A stretch of 7,594 bases of DNA from Tardiphaga sp. Lineage in GTDB: Bacteria; Pseudomonadota; Alphaproteobacteria; Rhizobiales; Xanthobacteraceae. Within the stretch, counting starts at the first letter, position 1; each line of letters starts with the position of its first letter. The position numbers and the translations under genes were made by a program. The notes beneath the pieces were generated by a model, which had not been told where the DNA came from, ran no database searches, and saw only the letters and a program-made list of their open reading frames with translations. The stretch spans positions 1-7,594 of the forward strand of contig JAQGJF010000678.1 in assembly GCA_028290765.1 (NCBI GenBank). Direction: 5' to 3'. This document shows positions 1 through 5,648 of the stretch, piece by piece.

Positions 1-913
1 CGAGCGGACGAATGCGGGTCTCGTCACCGGGCTTCAGGGGCAGCGGAAAGCGGTAGGTGCGCCGCAGATGCGCGTAGGTGTTCATCGTGTTTTCGAACAG
101 ATAACGTTTGACGTCGGTCTTTGTCCAACCATCGCGAACAACCATCTCCATGTGCTCGCCGGCAAGCAGGACGACGTAGTGAGTCTGACCAATGACGCCG
201 CCTGAAATCCGCATGTCGTCGGCCATCATGGTGAGGACGCCGTCGGTAGTCGGAGCCAGCTGGCTGAAGATCTGTCGCGGCCCGTCAGCGGCAAGCACGG
301 TCACCGTGCTCTGTTCCTTCTTGAAGCCGCGATCGACGTGGAGCGGATCCCACGGGCTCTCGAGCTCGTTTTCCGCGATCACGTAGGACAGTTTGCCGGG
401 ATGGCCGTGCGTGGCGCGGTCCAGAACGCCGGGAAGCGAGCCGCATACATTTCGCATCACAAGCCGCACCGCGCGACCGATGGTAAGGTTCGACCGCCAG
501 CCCGGTCCAAAGAGGTTTTCGCCGGAATTGATGTCCAGTTCGCGCGCGATCGGACCGTTGACGATGATCAGGACGGCCGGACCGGAGGTCGTCGTGCTGG
601 GTCCGTGATACGCCCATGCGGGATCGGTGATGCATTCGATGGCGGCGACCACGACCGGCATGTATTCCGGCTTGCATCCGGCCAGCACGGCGTTGATCGC
701 GACCTTTTCGGCGGTGATGGTGATTTCGCGCTCCGGAATGAAGCCGATCACCTTATCGGGCGCGAGTTGGGCCGCTTCCAGCATCGCCGCGACACGGGCT
801 TCGGTCGGCGGCACCACGGGGAGACCATCGCTCCAGTTCTGGCGGAAGCAGTAGTCGATCGCGTCTCCCTCATCCGCAATGCGATGCCTGTGGGAAAGCA
901 GTTCTAGCGACAC
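1..913 (-). CDS. Conserved protein of unknown function, C-terminus cut by the left window edge
   Basis: A continuous reading frame of 304 codons runs leftward off the window with no stop. I chose the GTG start at 913-911 because GGAGG lies 7 nt upstream (921-925). The translation has the look of a conserved family: WSDGLPVVPPTEARV (residues 27-41), ITAEKVAINAVLAGCKPEYMPVV (66-88, Cys80), a VNGPI segment (118-122), NSGENLFGPG (129-138), TIGRAVRLVMRNVCG (144-158, Cys156) and GHPGKLSYVIAENELESPW (170-188). I see no signal peptide or membrane segment, so it is probably cytosolic. From memory, not a search, proteins of this type in proteobacteria are annotated as hypothetical and tend to occur near short UGSC/CGSC-motif redox proteins and acyl-CoA or TTT genes. 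It lies 61 nt downstream of the dehydrogenase on the same strand but seems to have its own promoter and operator. The enzymatic role is unknown; conserved Cys80 and Cys156 allow, but do not show, a redox or thiol function. Confidence 0.85.
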   Translation of the reverse strand, partial: MSLELLSHRHRIADEGDAIDYCFRQNWSDGLPVVPPTEARVAAMLEAAQLAPDKVIGFIPEREITITAEKVAINAVLAGCKPEYMPVVVAAIECITDPAWAYHGPSTTTSGPAVLIIVNGPIARELDINSGENLFGPGWRSNLTIGRAVRLVMRNVCGSLPGVLDRATHGHPGKLSYVIAENELESPWDPLHVDRGFKKEQSTVTVLAADGPRQIFSQLAPTTDGVLTMMADDMRISGGVIGQTHYVVLLAGEHMEMVVRDGWTKTDVKRYLFENTMNTYAHLRRTYRFPLPLKPGDETRIRPL

Positions 914-920
914 GCGCGTT

Positions 921-925
921 CCTCC
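921..925 (-). promoter_or_regulatory. Shine-Dalgarno site that fixes the GTG start
   Basis: Read on the minus strand this is GGAGG, 7 nt ahead of the GTG at 913. It is the strongest ribosome binding site in this stretch. The next ATG in frame lies well inside the conserved N-terminal region, so GTG is preferred. Confidence 0.75.
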
Positions 926-931
926 GTTTTA

Positions 932-944
932 TTGGTCTGACCAA
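932..944. promoter_or_regulatory. Palindromic operator, GntR/FadR-type
   Basis: TTGGTC-T-GACCAA is a perfect 6-1-6 inverted repeat in a 61-nt intergenic gap. Palindromes of the form TTGGT-N3-ACCAA are characteristic of FadR-subfamily GntR regulators; the PdhR box ATTGGTnnnACCAAT is the best known example. The site overlaps the end of a predicted -10 element for the gene at 913, a position expected for repression. The regulator itself is not in the window, so assignment to the GntR family is an inference. Confidence 0.6.
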
Positions 945-955
945 CGTACCAACGT
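940..955. repeat. Perfect 8-bp tandem repeat beside the operator
   Basis: ACCAACGT occurs twice back to back. The first copy contains the right edge of the palindrome at 932-944, so the second copy gives an additional ACCAA half-site 8 bp away. This could extend regulator binding or be a small duplication; nothing else supports a function. Confidence 0.5.
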
Positions 956-970
956 CGCCGCGTTAGTCAA
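943..970 (-). promoter_or_regulatory. Predicted sigma70-type promoter for the leftward unknown gene
   Basis: On the minus strand a -35 hexamer TTGACT (965-970) is followed after 16 nt by TACGTT (943-948) as a weak -10. The -35 is good (5/6 to TTGACA), while the -10 matches only T, A and the final T. The adjacent palindromic operator makes a start site here more credible. The dehydrogenase stop codon is only 5 nt upstream of the -35. Confidence 0.4.
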
Positions 971-974
971 GCGG

Positions 975-2114
975 TTATTCGCGTAGCAGAGCCTTGGCGA
1001 TGAGGTTGCGCTGGATTTCCGAGGTTCCCTCGTAGATCCGCAGCGCGCGGCTGTCGCGAAAGATGCGTTCCACCACCACGCCGCGGCAGTACCCTGCGCC
1101 ACCGTGGATCTGAACCGCCCTGTCGGCGGTCCGGAACGCCGCCTCGGAACAAAACAGCTTGACCATCGAGCACTTGGCTGCCGAGCCTCGCCCCTGGTCC
1201 ATCAGCCAGGCGGCTTCGTGCAGCATCTGCTGCGCGGCGTGCATATCCACCGCCATGTCGGCGAGCATATGCTGGATCGATTGAAAATCGGCGATCGGCT
1301 TGCCGAACGCGATCCGCTGCTTGGCGTAACCGACGGATTGCTCAAGCGCCAGATTGCCCATGCCGATCGCCGTGGCACCGACGTTCAGCCGGCCTTCGTT
1401 GAGCGACTCCATGGCGTAACGGAATCCCATTCCCTCCTCGCCGATCAGGCTGTCAGGAGGAAGGCGGCAATCGTCGAAGGCAATTTCGGTCAGCCCGCCT
1501 AGCGAGGCGCCCATGGTGGGAATGATGCTGGTCACCTGAAAGCCCGGCGTGTCCGGCTCCATCAGGAATGCGGAAATCCCCTTCGACCCGGCCGACCGGT
1601 CGGTGTAGGCAAAAACCATCAGGACATCGGCGCGCTGCGCATTTGAAATCAGCGACTTTCGGCCGTTCAAGAGGTAACCGTCCTGACGTCGCTCCGCCTT
1701 CGTCGTCATGCGAGCCACATCCGACCCTGCCTCGGATTCCGTCAGCGCGAAGGCAACGGTGCATTCGCCCTGCGCTATCCGGGGCAACCATTTCGCGCGT
1801 TGTGCCGCCGTTCCGTGCGCCACGATCGCCTTTGAGCCTGGGCCCATCAGGACCCGCAAGGCTCCCCAGAACTGCGGTGGCAGCCGTCCCAGTTCGCATT
1901 GGATGACGGCGGTTGCGAACACACCGAGGTCCAATCCACCGAACTCTTCGGGTATTGCGACACCGAACAGACCGAGTTCCTTAAGCCCGCGATGAACCGC
2001 CGCGGGGACTTTTCCGGTGTCGTTGAATTCGGGCTCGAAGCCGAGCAGCGAATCCACGAGATCCCGCGTCGAGCGCTGGATCTGCTTCAGGTCGGGCGGG
2101 AGGTCGAGATCCAT
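975..2114 (-). CDS. Acyl-CoA dehydrogenase family protein
   Basis: This 379-residue flavoenzyme should oxidise an acyl-CoA to the alpha,beta-enoyl-CoA using FAD, passing electrons to electron-transfer flavoprotein. The length is normal for the soluble family. Visible motifs are signature 1 ALTESEAGSDVA (123-134), the R-x-A-FG-KPI segment near 267-274, and a signature-2-like stretch from Q335 (QIHGGAGY) to R350. The motif YEGTSEIQR (361-369) carries Glu362 at the usual catalytic-base position of short/medium-chain enzymes. In signature 2 the usual Asp/Glu before the variable spacer is Gly345. The start is the ATG at 2114: no other ATG, GTG or TTG occurs in frame between it and the promoter, although its Shine-Dalgarno is weak. 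It is first in the leftward transcript and diverges from the transporter/ligase operon, so its substrate is probably the CoA ester made by that ligase. Chain length or ring specificity cannot be read from the sequence. Confidence 0.93.
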   Translation of the reverse strand: MDLDLPPDLKQIQRSTRDLVDSLLGFEPEFNDTGKVPAAVHRGLKELGLFGVAIPEEFGGLDLGVFATAVIQCELGRLPPQFWGALRVLMGPGSKAIVAHGTAAQRAKWLPRIAQGECTVAFALTESEAGSDVARMTTKAERRQDGYLLNGRKSLISNAQRADVLMVFAYTDRSAGSKGISAFLMEPDTPGFQVTSIIPTMGASLGGLTEIAFDDCRLPPDSLIGEEGMGFRYAMESLNEGRLNVGATAIGMGNLALEQSVGYAKQRIAFGKPIADFQSIQHMLADMAVDMHAAQQMLHEAAWLMDQGRGSAAKCSMVKLFCSEAAFRTADRAVQIHGGAGYCRGVVVERIFRDSRALRIYEGTSEIQRNLIAKALLRE

Positions 2115-2133
2115 CGGGGCATCCAGTTGGTCG

Positions 2134-2146
2134 TTGGCCTGACCAT
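2134..2146. promoter_or_regulatory. Second GntR-type operator, dehydrogenase promoter
   Basis: TTGGCCTGACCAT matches the palindrome at 932-944 at 11 of 13 positions. A further TTGGTC half-site lies just beside it at 2127-2132. It sits 20 nt upstream of the dehydrogenase start and overlaps the predicted -10 by 2 nt, the same geometry as the site at 932-944. The repetition of sequence and position is the main argument that it is real. Confidence 0.5.
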
Positions 2147-2175
2147 TAGGCCCACCGCGACGCCTACTTTGTCAA
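2145..2175 (-). promoter_or_regulatory. Predicted promoter for the acyl-CoA dehydrogenase
   Basis: On the minus strand a perfect TTGACA (2170-2175) is followed after 19 nt by CCTAAT (2145-2150, 4/6 to TATAAT). The spacing is longer than ideal, so the exact -10 is uncertain. Transcription from here would give a very short leader of roughly 25-30 nt before the ATG at 2114. Confidence 0.4.
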
Positions 2176-2192
2176 CTGTAATCCTTTGGCGA

Positions 2193-2222
2193 TTGACTTT
2201 CCCGCTCAAGATAACCCATGAT
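2193..2222 (+). promoter_or_regulatory. Predicted promoter for the tctC-ligase-tctBA operon
   Basis: TTGACT (2193-2198) is followed after 18 nt by CATGAT (2217-2222, 4/6 to TATAAT). It faces away from the dehydrogenase promoter, whose -35 begins about 18 bp to the left, so the two promoters lie back to back. The predicted leader is about 100 nt and becomes A-rich from about 2281 to 2310. Confidence 0.35.
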
Positions 2223-2228
2223 GGTTCG

Positions 2229-2241
2229 AAGGTCTGACATT
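2229..2241. promoter_or_regulatory. Weak third operator-like site, rightward promoter
   Basis: AAGGTCTGACATT shares the central eight bases GGTCTGAC with the perfect palindrome at 932-944 but lacks the outer TT...CAA. It lies 6 nt downstream of the predicted rightward -10, where a repressor could act. Alone it would not be called; it is listed because it completes a set of three sites at three predicted promoters. Confidence 0.25.
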
Positions 2242-2321
2242 CGAGCCGCCAAAACCTCGTTCGGCTGGAGGACCAGAATACCAAGACAAAAAACATCAAA
2301 AACAATAAGTCGGTCGTGCCA

Positions 2322-2327
2322 AGGGAG
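2322..2327 (+). promoter_or_regulatory. Shine-Dalgarno site that selects the tctC start
   Basis: AGGGAG lies 6 nt before the ATG at 2334. A GTG at 2316 is in frame upstream, but it would place charged residues (PRERK) before the signal peptide and bury this ribosome binding site in coding sequence, so the ATG is preferred. Confidence 0.7.
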
Positions 2328-2333
2328 AGAAAA

Positions 2334-3338
2334 ATGAAGTTCCGGTCGCTCGGATTGGTTGGTGCGGCTTTGGCGGTGATCGCCTTCTCTTCGCAAGTCT
2401 TCTGTTCGCAAGTCTTCTGTTCGCAAGCCTTGGCGCAGTCCTTTCCGACCAAGCAAATTCGCCTGATGATTCCGTACCCGCCGGGCGGCGGAGATATCAT
2501 GGCGCGGATGCTGCAGGAATCGATGATCACGGCGTTGGGACAACCGGTCGTCATCGAAAACAAGCCGGGAGCCGCCGGAGTCATCGCCAGCCGCGAAATC
2601 GCGCATGCCTCTCCAGACGGCTACGCACTGCTGTTCACCAATGTCGGCCCGATGGCGGTTGCGCCGGTCATGCAACCGGGTGCGGGCTACGATCCGGTCA
2701 CCAGCTTTGCCCCGGTATCGCTGGTCTCGCGGCAACCGCTGGTCCTGGTGGTGCATCCGAGTGTTGCCGCCAACAGCCTGCAGGAGCTCATTCAGCTCGC
2801 CAAGGAAAAGCCCGGCGCCATCAAATATTCATCGGCGGGCCTTGGTTCCTTTGGACATCTTTCGACAGAGCTTTTTGCGCTGGCGGCCGACGTCAAGATG
2901 ACGCACGTGGCCTACAAGGGCGTCGCGCCGGCGATTACCGCCGTCCTGAGTGGAGAGGTCTCGATGGCTCTCACCGTCCCGACCGGCACGATGAATGAAT
3001 ACATCAAGCAGGGAAAACTGCGGCTGCTCGGCGTCTCGACGCTCGAACCGTCGCCGCTGGCGCCGGGTGCGACGCCGATCTCGACGGTGCTCCCCCGCTT
3101 CGGCGCCGCGGAATACTGGTTCGGGGTAGTTGCCCCGGCCAAGACTCCGCCCGCGGTGGTCGCCACGCTGAACGCCGCAATCGTCGCTGCCCTGGCAAAG
3201 CCGGGCTTGAAGGAAAAGTTCGTCGACCTCGGCGCTCTGGCGGAATCAAGCACGCCGGAAGCGTTCTCGGCGCTGGTCAGCACCGAAGCCCAGCGCTGGC
3301 GGGACACCATCGAAAAGAACAACATCCGGCTGAACTAG
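2334..3338 (+). CDS. tctC: TctC/Bug-family periplasmic solute-binding protein of a TTT transporter
   Basis: This 334-residue protein should capture a carboxylate in the periplasm and deliver it to TctB/TctA. It begins with a signal peptide: MKFR, a hydrophobic core at 7-19, and a likely signal peptidase I cut after ALA at residue 34. Mature sequence QSFPTKQIRLMIPYPPGGG is typical of the family. Further family marks are D54-I-M-A-R, NKPGAAGVIASREIAHASPDGY (76-97), GYDPVTSFAPVSL (118-130), the YSSAGLGSFGHLSTELF segment (165-181) and HVAYKGVAPA (191-200). The ligand loop reads PPGGGD, where many relatives have PGGxTD, so one residue appears to be missing. The signal peptide carries a short tandem repeat (listed separately). 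It is first in the rightward operon, ahead of the CoA ligase. Family membership is secure; the ligand cannot be predicted. Confidence 0.93.
   Translation: MKFRSLGLVGAALAVIAFSSQVFCSQVFCSQALAQSFPTKQIRLMIPYPPGGGDIMARMLQESMITALGQPVVIENKPGAAGVIASREIAHASPDGYALLFTNVGPMAVAPVMQPGAGYDPVTSFAPVSLVSRQPLVLVVHPSVAANSLQELIQLAKEKPGAIKYSSAGLGSFGHLSTELFALAADVKMTHVAYKGVAPAITAVLSGEVSMALTVPTGTMNEYIKQGKLRLLGVSTLEPSPLAPGATPISTVLPRFGAAEYWFGVVAPAKTPPAVVATLNAAIVAALAKPGLKEKFVDLGALAESSTPEAFSALVSTEAQRWRDTIEKNNIRLN
2390..2434 (+). repeat. 15-bp in-frame tandem repeat in the tctC signal peptide
   Basis: TTCGCAAGTCTTCTG occurs at 2390-2404 and 2405-2419, followed by a diverged third unit at 2420-2434 matching at 12 of 15 positions. 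It encodes SQVFC-SQVFC-SQALA, lengthening the signal peptide C-region to a 34-residue leader and adding two cysteines not placed in a lipobox. The identity of two units suggests a recent slippage duplication, and any whole-unit change would keep the frame. Confidence 0.9.
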
Positions 3339-3346
3339 AGATTCGC

Positions 3347-3421
3347 ATGGCCGGATCAGGCTCCCCTATGGCGATGAAGCCGGGCTTTACTCCATGCGTG
3401 CGGTTGACGGAGCACAGATGA
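3347..3421 (+). other. Possible 24-codon leader ORF coupled to the ligase start
   Basis: An ATG at 3347 opens a 24-codon frame that fills the gap between tctC and the ligase and stops at TGA 3419-3421, which overlaps the ligase start codon as ATGA. Ribosomes ending here would be placed on the ligase start. Its own Shine-Dalgarno is weak (AGAG at 3337-3340) and the peptide resembles nothing I know. The ATGA overlap may be chance. Confidence 0.2.
3407..3412 (+). promoter_or_regulatory. Shine-Dalgarno site that selects the ligase start
   Basis: ACGGAG lies 5 nt before the ATG at 3418. The upstream in-frame ATG at 3394 has no comparable site and would add only eight residues, so 3418 is chosen. 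Confidence 0.6.
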
Positions 3422-5064
3422 TACAGCCGAGACTTCATGCAGACGCCGATCGCGACGCGTTCCACGCCGCCGGGCTGTGGGGCGAAAAGCTGATCATCGA
3501 CTATGTCGACGAGCACGCGCGCCGCGATCCCGAAAAGAGCGCCATCATCGATTGTCGGGAAACAATCTCCTACGCGACCCTGGTGCGGCGCAGCGAGAAT
3601 CTGGCGGTGGCGCTGCAGAAACTCGGCGTCGGTCAGGGCGACGTCGTCGCCATCCGATGCGCCAATTGGGCCGAGTTGCCGATCACCCATCTCGCCGCCA
3701 ATCGCATCGGCGCGATCTTCCTGCCGCTATCCGAAGGTTTTGCCGAAGCCGAGGTGCTTCATTTGCTGCAGCAATCCCGTGCGTGCGTGCTTCTTAGCGC
3801 TGCTACGGGATGGTTCGACTGCCAGGCTTTTCTGGCAAAGCATCGCGCCAGGCTTACTCACCTCAAAGCCGTCATCTTGCTTCGCCAGGCGCCAACCCAG
3901 CACGAACTGTCCTTCGACGCCTGTGCCGGCGACGATAGCTGGCGAAACCCACATGCCGAAGCGCAACTGGCGCTCTCGAGAACCGATGCCGACGCCCCTT
4001 CTCACGTGATGGTGTCTTCCGGCACGACGGGGATGCCGAAATGCAGCCTGTTCTCGGACAACAATTCGATCGTCAAGGTCTTGCTGCAATATTGCAGGGC
4101 GGTCGCCGAAATCACTTCGGCTGACGTCGCGGCGGCCATTGCGCCGGCCGCAACCGGCTCAACGGGCTACAACTACCCGATTCTTGCCCCGCTGCTGGTC
4201 GGCGCCACCTCGGTCATGCTCGAGCACTGGAAAGGCAGTCATCCCGAAGAAGCGCTTCAACTCATCGAACGCTACGATTGCACCTACGCGGTGGTGGTAC
4301 CGACTCAACTCGCCAAGCTGATCGCGATTCCAGACCTCCATAAATATGGCCTGCGTCGTCTCCGCCTGATTACCAATTCCGGCGCGAAGCTTCCTGCTCC
4401 CGTTGCCGAGGCCGCCGAGGCCTTGTTCCATTCGAAGATTCAATCGGTTTACGGGTGCTCGGAGGCCGGCGCCGCCACCATGACGTCCGTGCACGATCCG
4501 CAGGACAAACGCCTCAACACCGCGGGCCGCGCCCTGCTCGGCCAGGAACTGGCCATCAAAGATGACGCGGGCAATCCGGTTGGGAGAAACTGCGTCGGAG
4601 AAGTTTGCTGGCGCGGCGCCAACAAGAGCTTCGGCTTCCTCAACGATCCCGAGGGAACCAATGCCGTGTGGGACCAGAATGGCTGGCTGAACAGCGGTGA
4701 CCTCGGAATCATCGATAACGAAGGCTATCTGCGCATCGTCGGCCGAAAGAAAGACATGATCATTCGCGGCGGACAGAACATCAATCCCCGCGCGGTCGAA
4801 GAAGCCTTGCTGCGACATCCCGACGTGGTCGATGTCGCGATCGCACCGATACCCGATCAGGTCTTCGGAGAGCGGGTCGGTGCTTTCGTGGTCGGACGGC
4901 GCTCGAGCGCACTGTCGCTTTCGGACCTGACCGGCTTTGTGCTGGAGCAGGGCCTCGCGAAATGGAATCAACCGGAACTGCTGTTCCTGGTCGAGGACCT
5001 GCCGCGCAACGCCGGCGGCAAGGTCGACAAGGCGCTTCTGGTCAAGATGCACGGGCCGCCCTGA
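3418..5064 (+). CDS. AMP-forming acyl/aryl-CoA ligase (ANL superfamily)
   Basis: This 548-residue cytosolic enzyme should activate a carboxylic acid with ATP to an acyl-adenylate and transfer it to CoA. The adenylation motifs appear in order: P-loop MVSSGTTGMPK (198-208), YGCSEAG (345-351), NSGDLG (425-430), the hinge GRKKDMIIRGGQNINP (442-457), then the C-terminal domain with PRNAGGKVDK and the expected catalytic Lys535. HPDVVDVAIAPIPDQVFGERVGAF (467-490) is typical of the C-terminal domain. The residue after the P-loop lysine is Cys209, where most acyl-CoA synthetases have Gly. That, together with the middle segment (GSHPEEALQLIERYDCTY...VPTQL), recalls the EntE/DhbE aryl-acid branch and alicyclic or aryl acid CoA ligases. 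Its position between tctC and tctBA suggests that it activates the imported substrate. Function as a ligase is well supported, the substrate is not. Confidence 0.92.
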   Translation: MIQPRLHADADRDAFHAAGLWGEKLIIDYVDEHARRDPEKSAIIDCRETISYATLVRRSENLAVALQKLGVGQGDVVAIRCANWAELPITHLAANRIGAIFLPLSEGFAEAEVLHLLQQSRACVLLSAATGWFDCQAFLAKHRARLTHLKAVILLRQAPTQHELSFDACAGDDSWRNPHAEAQLALSRTDADAPSHVMVSSGTTGMPKCSLFSDNNSIVKVLLQYCRAVAEITSADVAAAIAPAATGSTGYNYPILAPLLVGATSVMLEHWKGSHPEEALQLIERYDCTYAVVVPTQLAKLIAIPDLHKYGLRRLRLITNSGAKLPAPVAEAAEALFHSKIQSVYGCSEAGAATMTSVHDPQDKRLNTAGRALLGQELAIKDDAGNPVGRNCVGEVCWRGANKSFGFLNDPEGTNAVWDQNGWLNSGDLGIIDNEGYLRIVGRKKDMIIRGGQNINPRAVEEALLRHPDVVDVAIAPIPDQVFGERVGAFVVGRRSSALSLSDLTGFVLEQGLAKWNQPELLFLVEDLPRNAGGKVDKALLVKMHGPP

Positions 5065-5094
5065 CCGGCGGCTCCGACGCCGGCGGCGGCCGGC
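5065..5094. other. GC-rich hairpin region between the ligase and tctB
   Basis: Right after the ligase stop, CCGGCG (5065-5070) can pair with CGCCGG (5078-5083) around a 7-nt loop. A second dyad of two GCCGGC copies (5079-5084 and 5089-5094) could form an alternative structure. No T-run follows, so it does not look like an intrinsic terminator. In the middle of an operon it may protect the 3' end of the upstream message or attenuate tctBA, but this is speculative. Confidence 0.35.
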
Positions 5095-5141
5095 CTTGAA
5101 AGCAACTTCGTCGCCTTCATTCAGCGAGAGGCAGACCGGGA

Positions 5142-5648
5142 ATGAGAATACACGAGCGAACGATCAATCGCGATTTATGTGGCGGCGCGCTGTTCGTGGT
5201 GATCGGGGCCGTCGTCTCGATGCAAGGCTACAGCTATGGCACCGGCAGCCCCACTCAGATGGGCGCCGGCTTTTTCCCGGTGGCTCTCGGCGCCGCGCTC
5301 ATTGCGCTCGGCACTCTGATCGCTGCGAACGGCTTGTTGCCTCGTCGAGATGAAAGCGAGACGGTTGAAAGCGTCGGAACGCAAGCCGTCGGTACACCGG
5401 GCTGGCGAGGGTTCACGGCCATCGTATTCGGCGTGCTGTCCTTCATCTCTGTTGGATACTGCTTCGGTCTGGCGCCGGCCGCGTTCGGCTGTGTCTTCGT
5501 ATCCGCTCTCGGTGATCGCAATTCGTCGGTGAAGAGCGCCACAATCCTCGCACTCGCAATGTCCTGCTTTGCGGTTTGTTTCTTCTCATTCCTGCTGCAG
5601 GTGCAATTTCCGCTGTTCCGGCTGCCGGTTTCATGGGTGAACCCATGA
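5142..5648 (+). CDS. tctB: TctB-family small membrane subunit of the TTT transporter
   Basis: This 168-residue inner-membrane protein is the small subunit that pairs with TctA in secondary, ion-driven uptake fed by TctC. It shows four hydrophobic segments near residues 12-30, 44-65, 90-122 and 133-153, with a polar loop (67-88) between the second and third. The family mark is GSPTQMGAGFFPVALG (35-50), close to the usual GxxxxMGPGFFP pattern with Ala in place of Pro. Length is normal for the family, whose sequence is otherwise poorly conserved. GAGAGG (5126-5131) lies 10 nt before the ATG. The stop codon overlaps the tctA start as ATGA, indicating translational coupling and 1:1 production of the two membrane subunits. 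It follows the ligase after 77 nt. Confidence 0.88.
   Translation: MRIHERTINRDLCGGALFVVIGAVVSMQGYSYGTGSPTQMGAGFFPVALGAALIALGTLIAANGLLPRRDESETVESVGTQAVGTPGWRGFTAIVFGVLSFISVGYCFGLAPAAFGCVFVSALGDRNSSVKSATILALAMSCFAVCFFSFLLQVQFPLFRLPVSWVNP

Noticed and set aside
180..192. TGAGTCTGACCAA, 11/13 match to the operator palindrome
   Set aside because: It lies deep in coding sequence, far from any promoter, and the left half is not symmetric; probably chance, though it warns that the motif can occur randomly.
338..907. Plus-strand open frame of 189 codons opposite the first gene
   Set aside because: The minus-strand frame over this region is open for 304 codons, has a good ribosome binding site and contains conserved-looking blocks; this frame has neither.
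2400..2430. Cysteines in the TctC signal region as a lipoprotein site
   Set aside because: The residues before each Cys (QVF) do not fit a lipobox, and a good signal peptidase I site (ALA) follows.
3377..3387. Palindrome AAGCC-G-GGCTT followed by TTT between tctC and the ligase
   Set aside because: A one-base loop cannot form a stable hairpin of terminator type, and the run of T is too short.
4159..5052. Long open frame (297 codons) on the minus strand inside the ligase gene
   Set aside because: It is antisense to a gene with all ANL motifs in order; its translation has no family features and reflects GC-rich codon structure.
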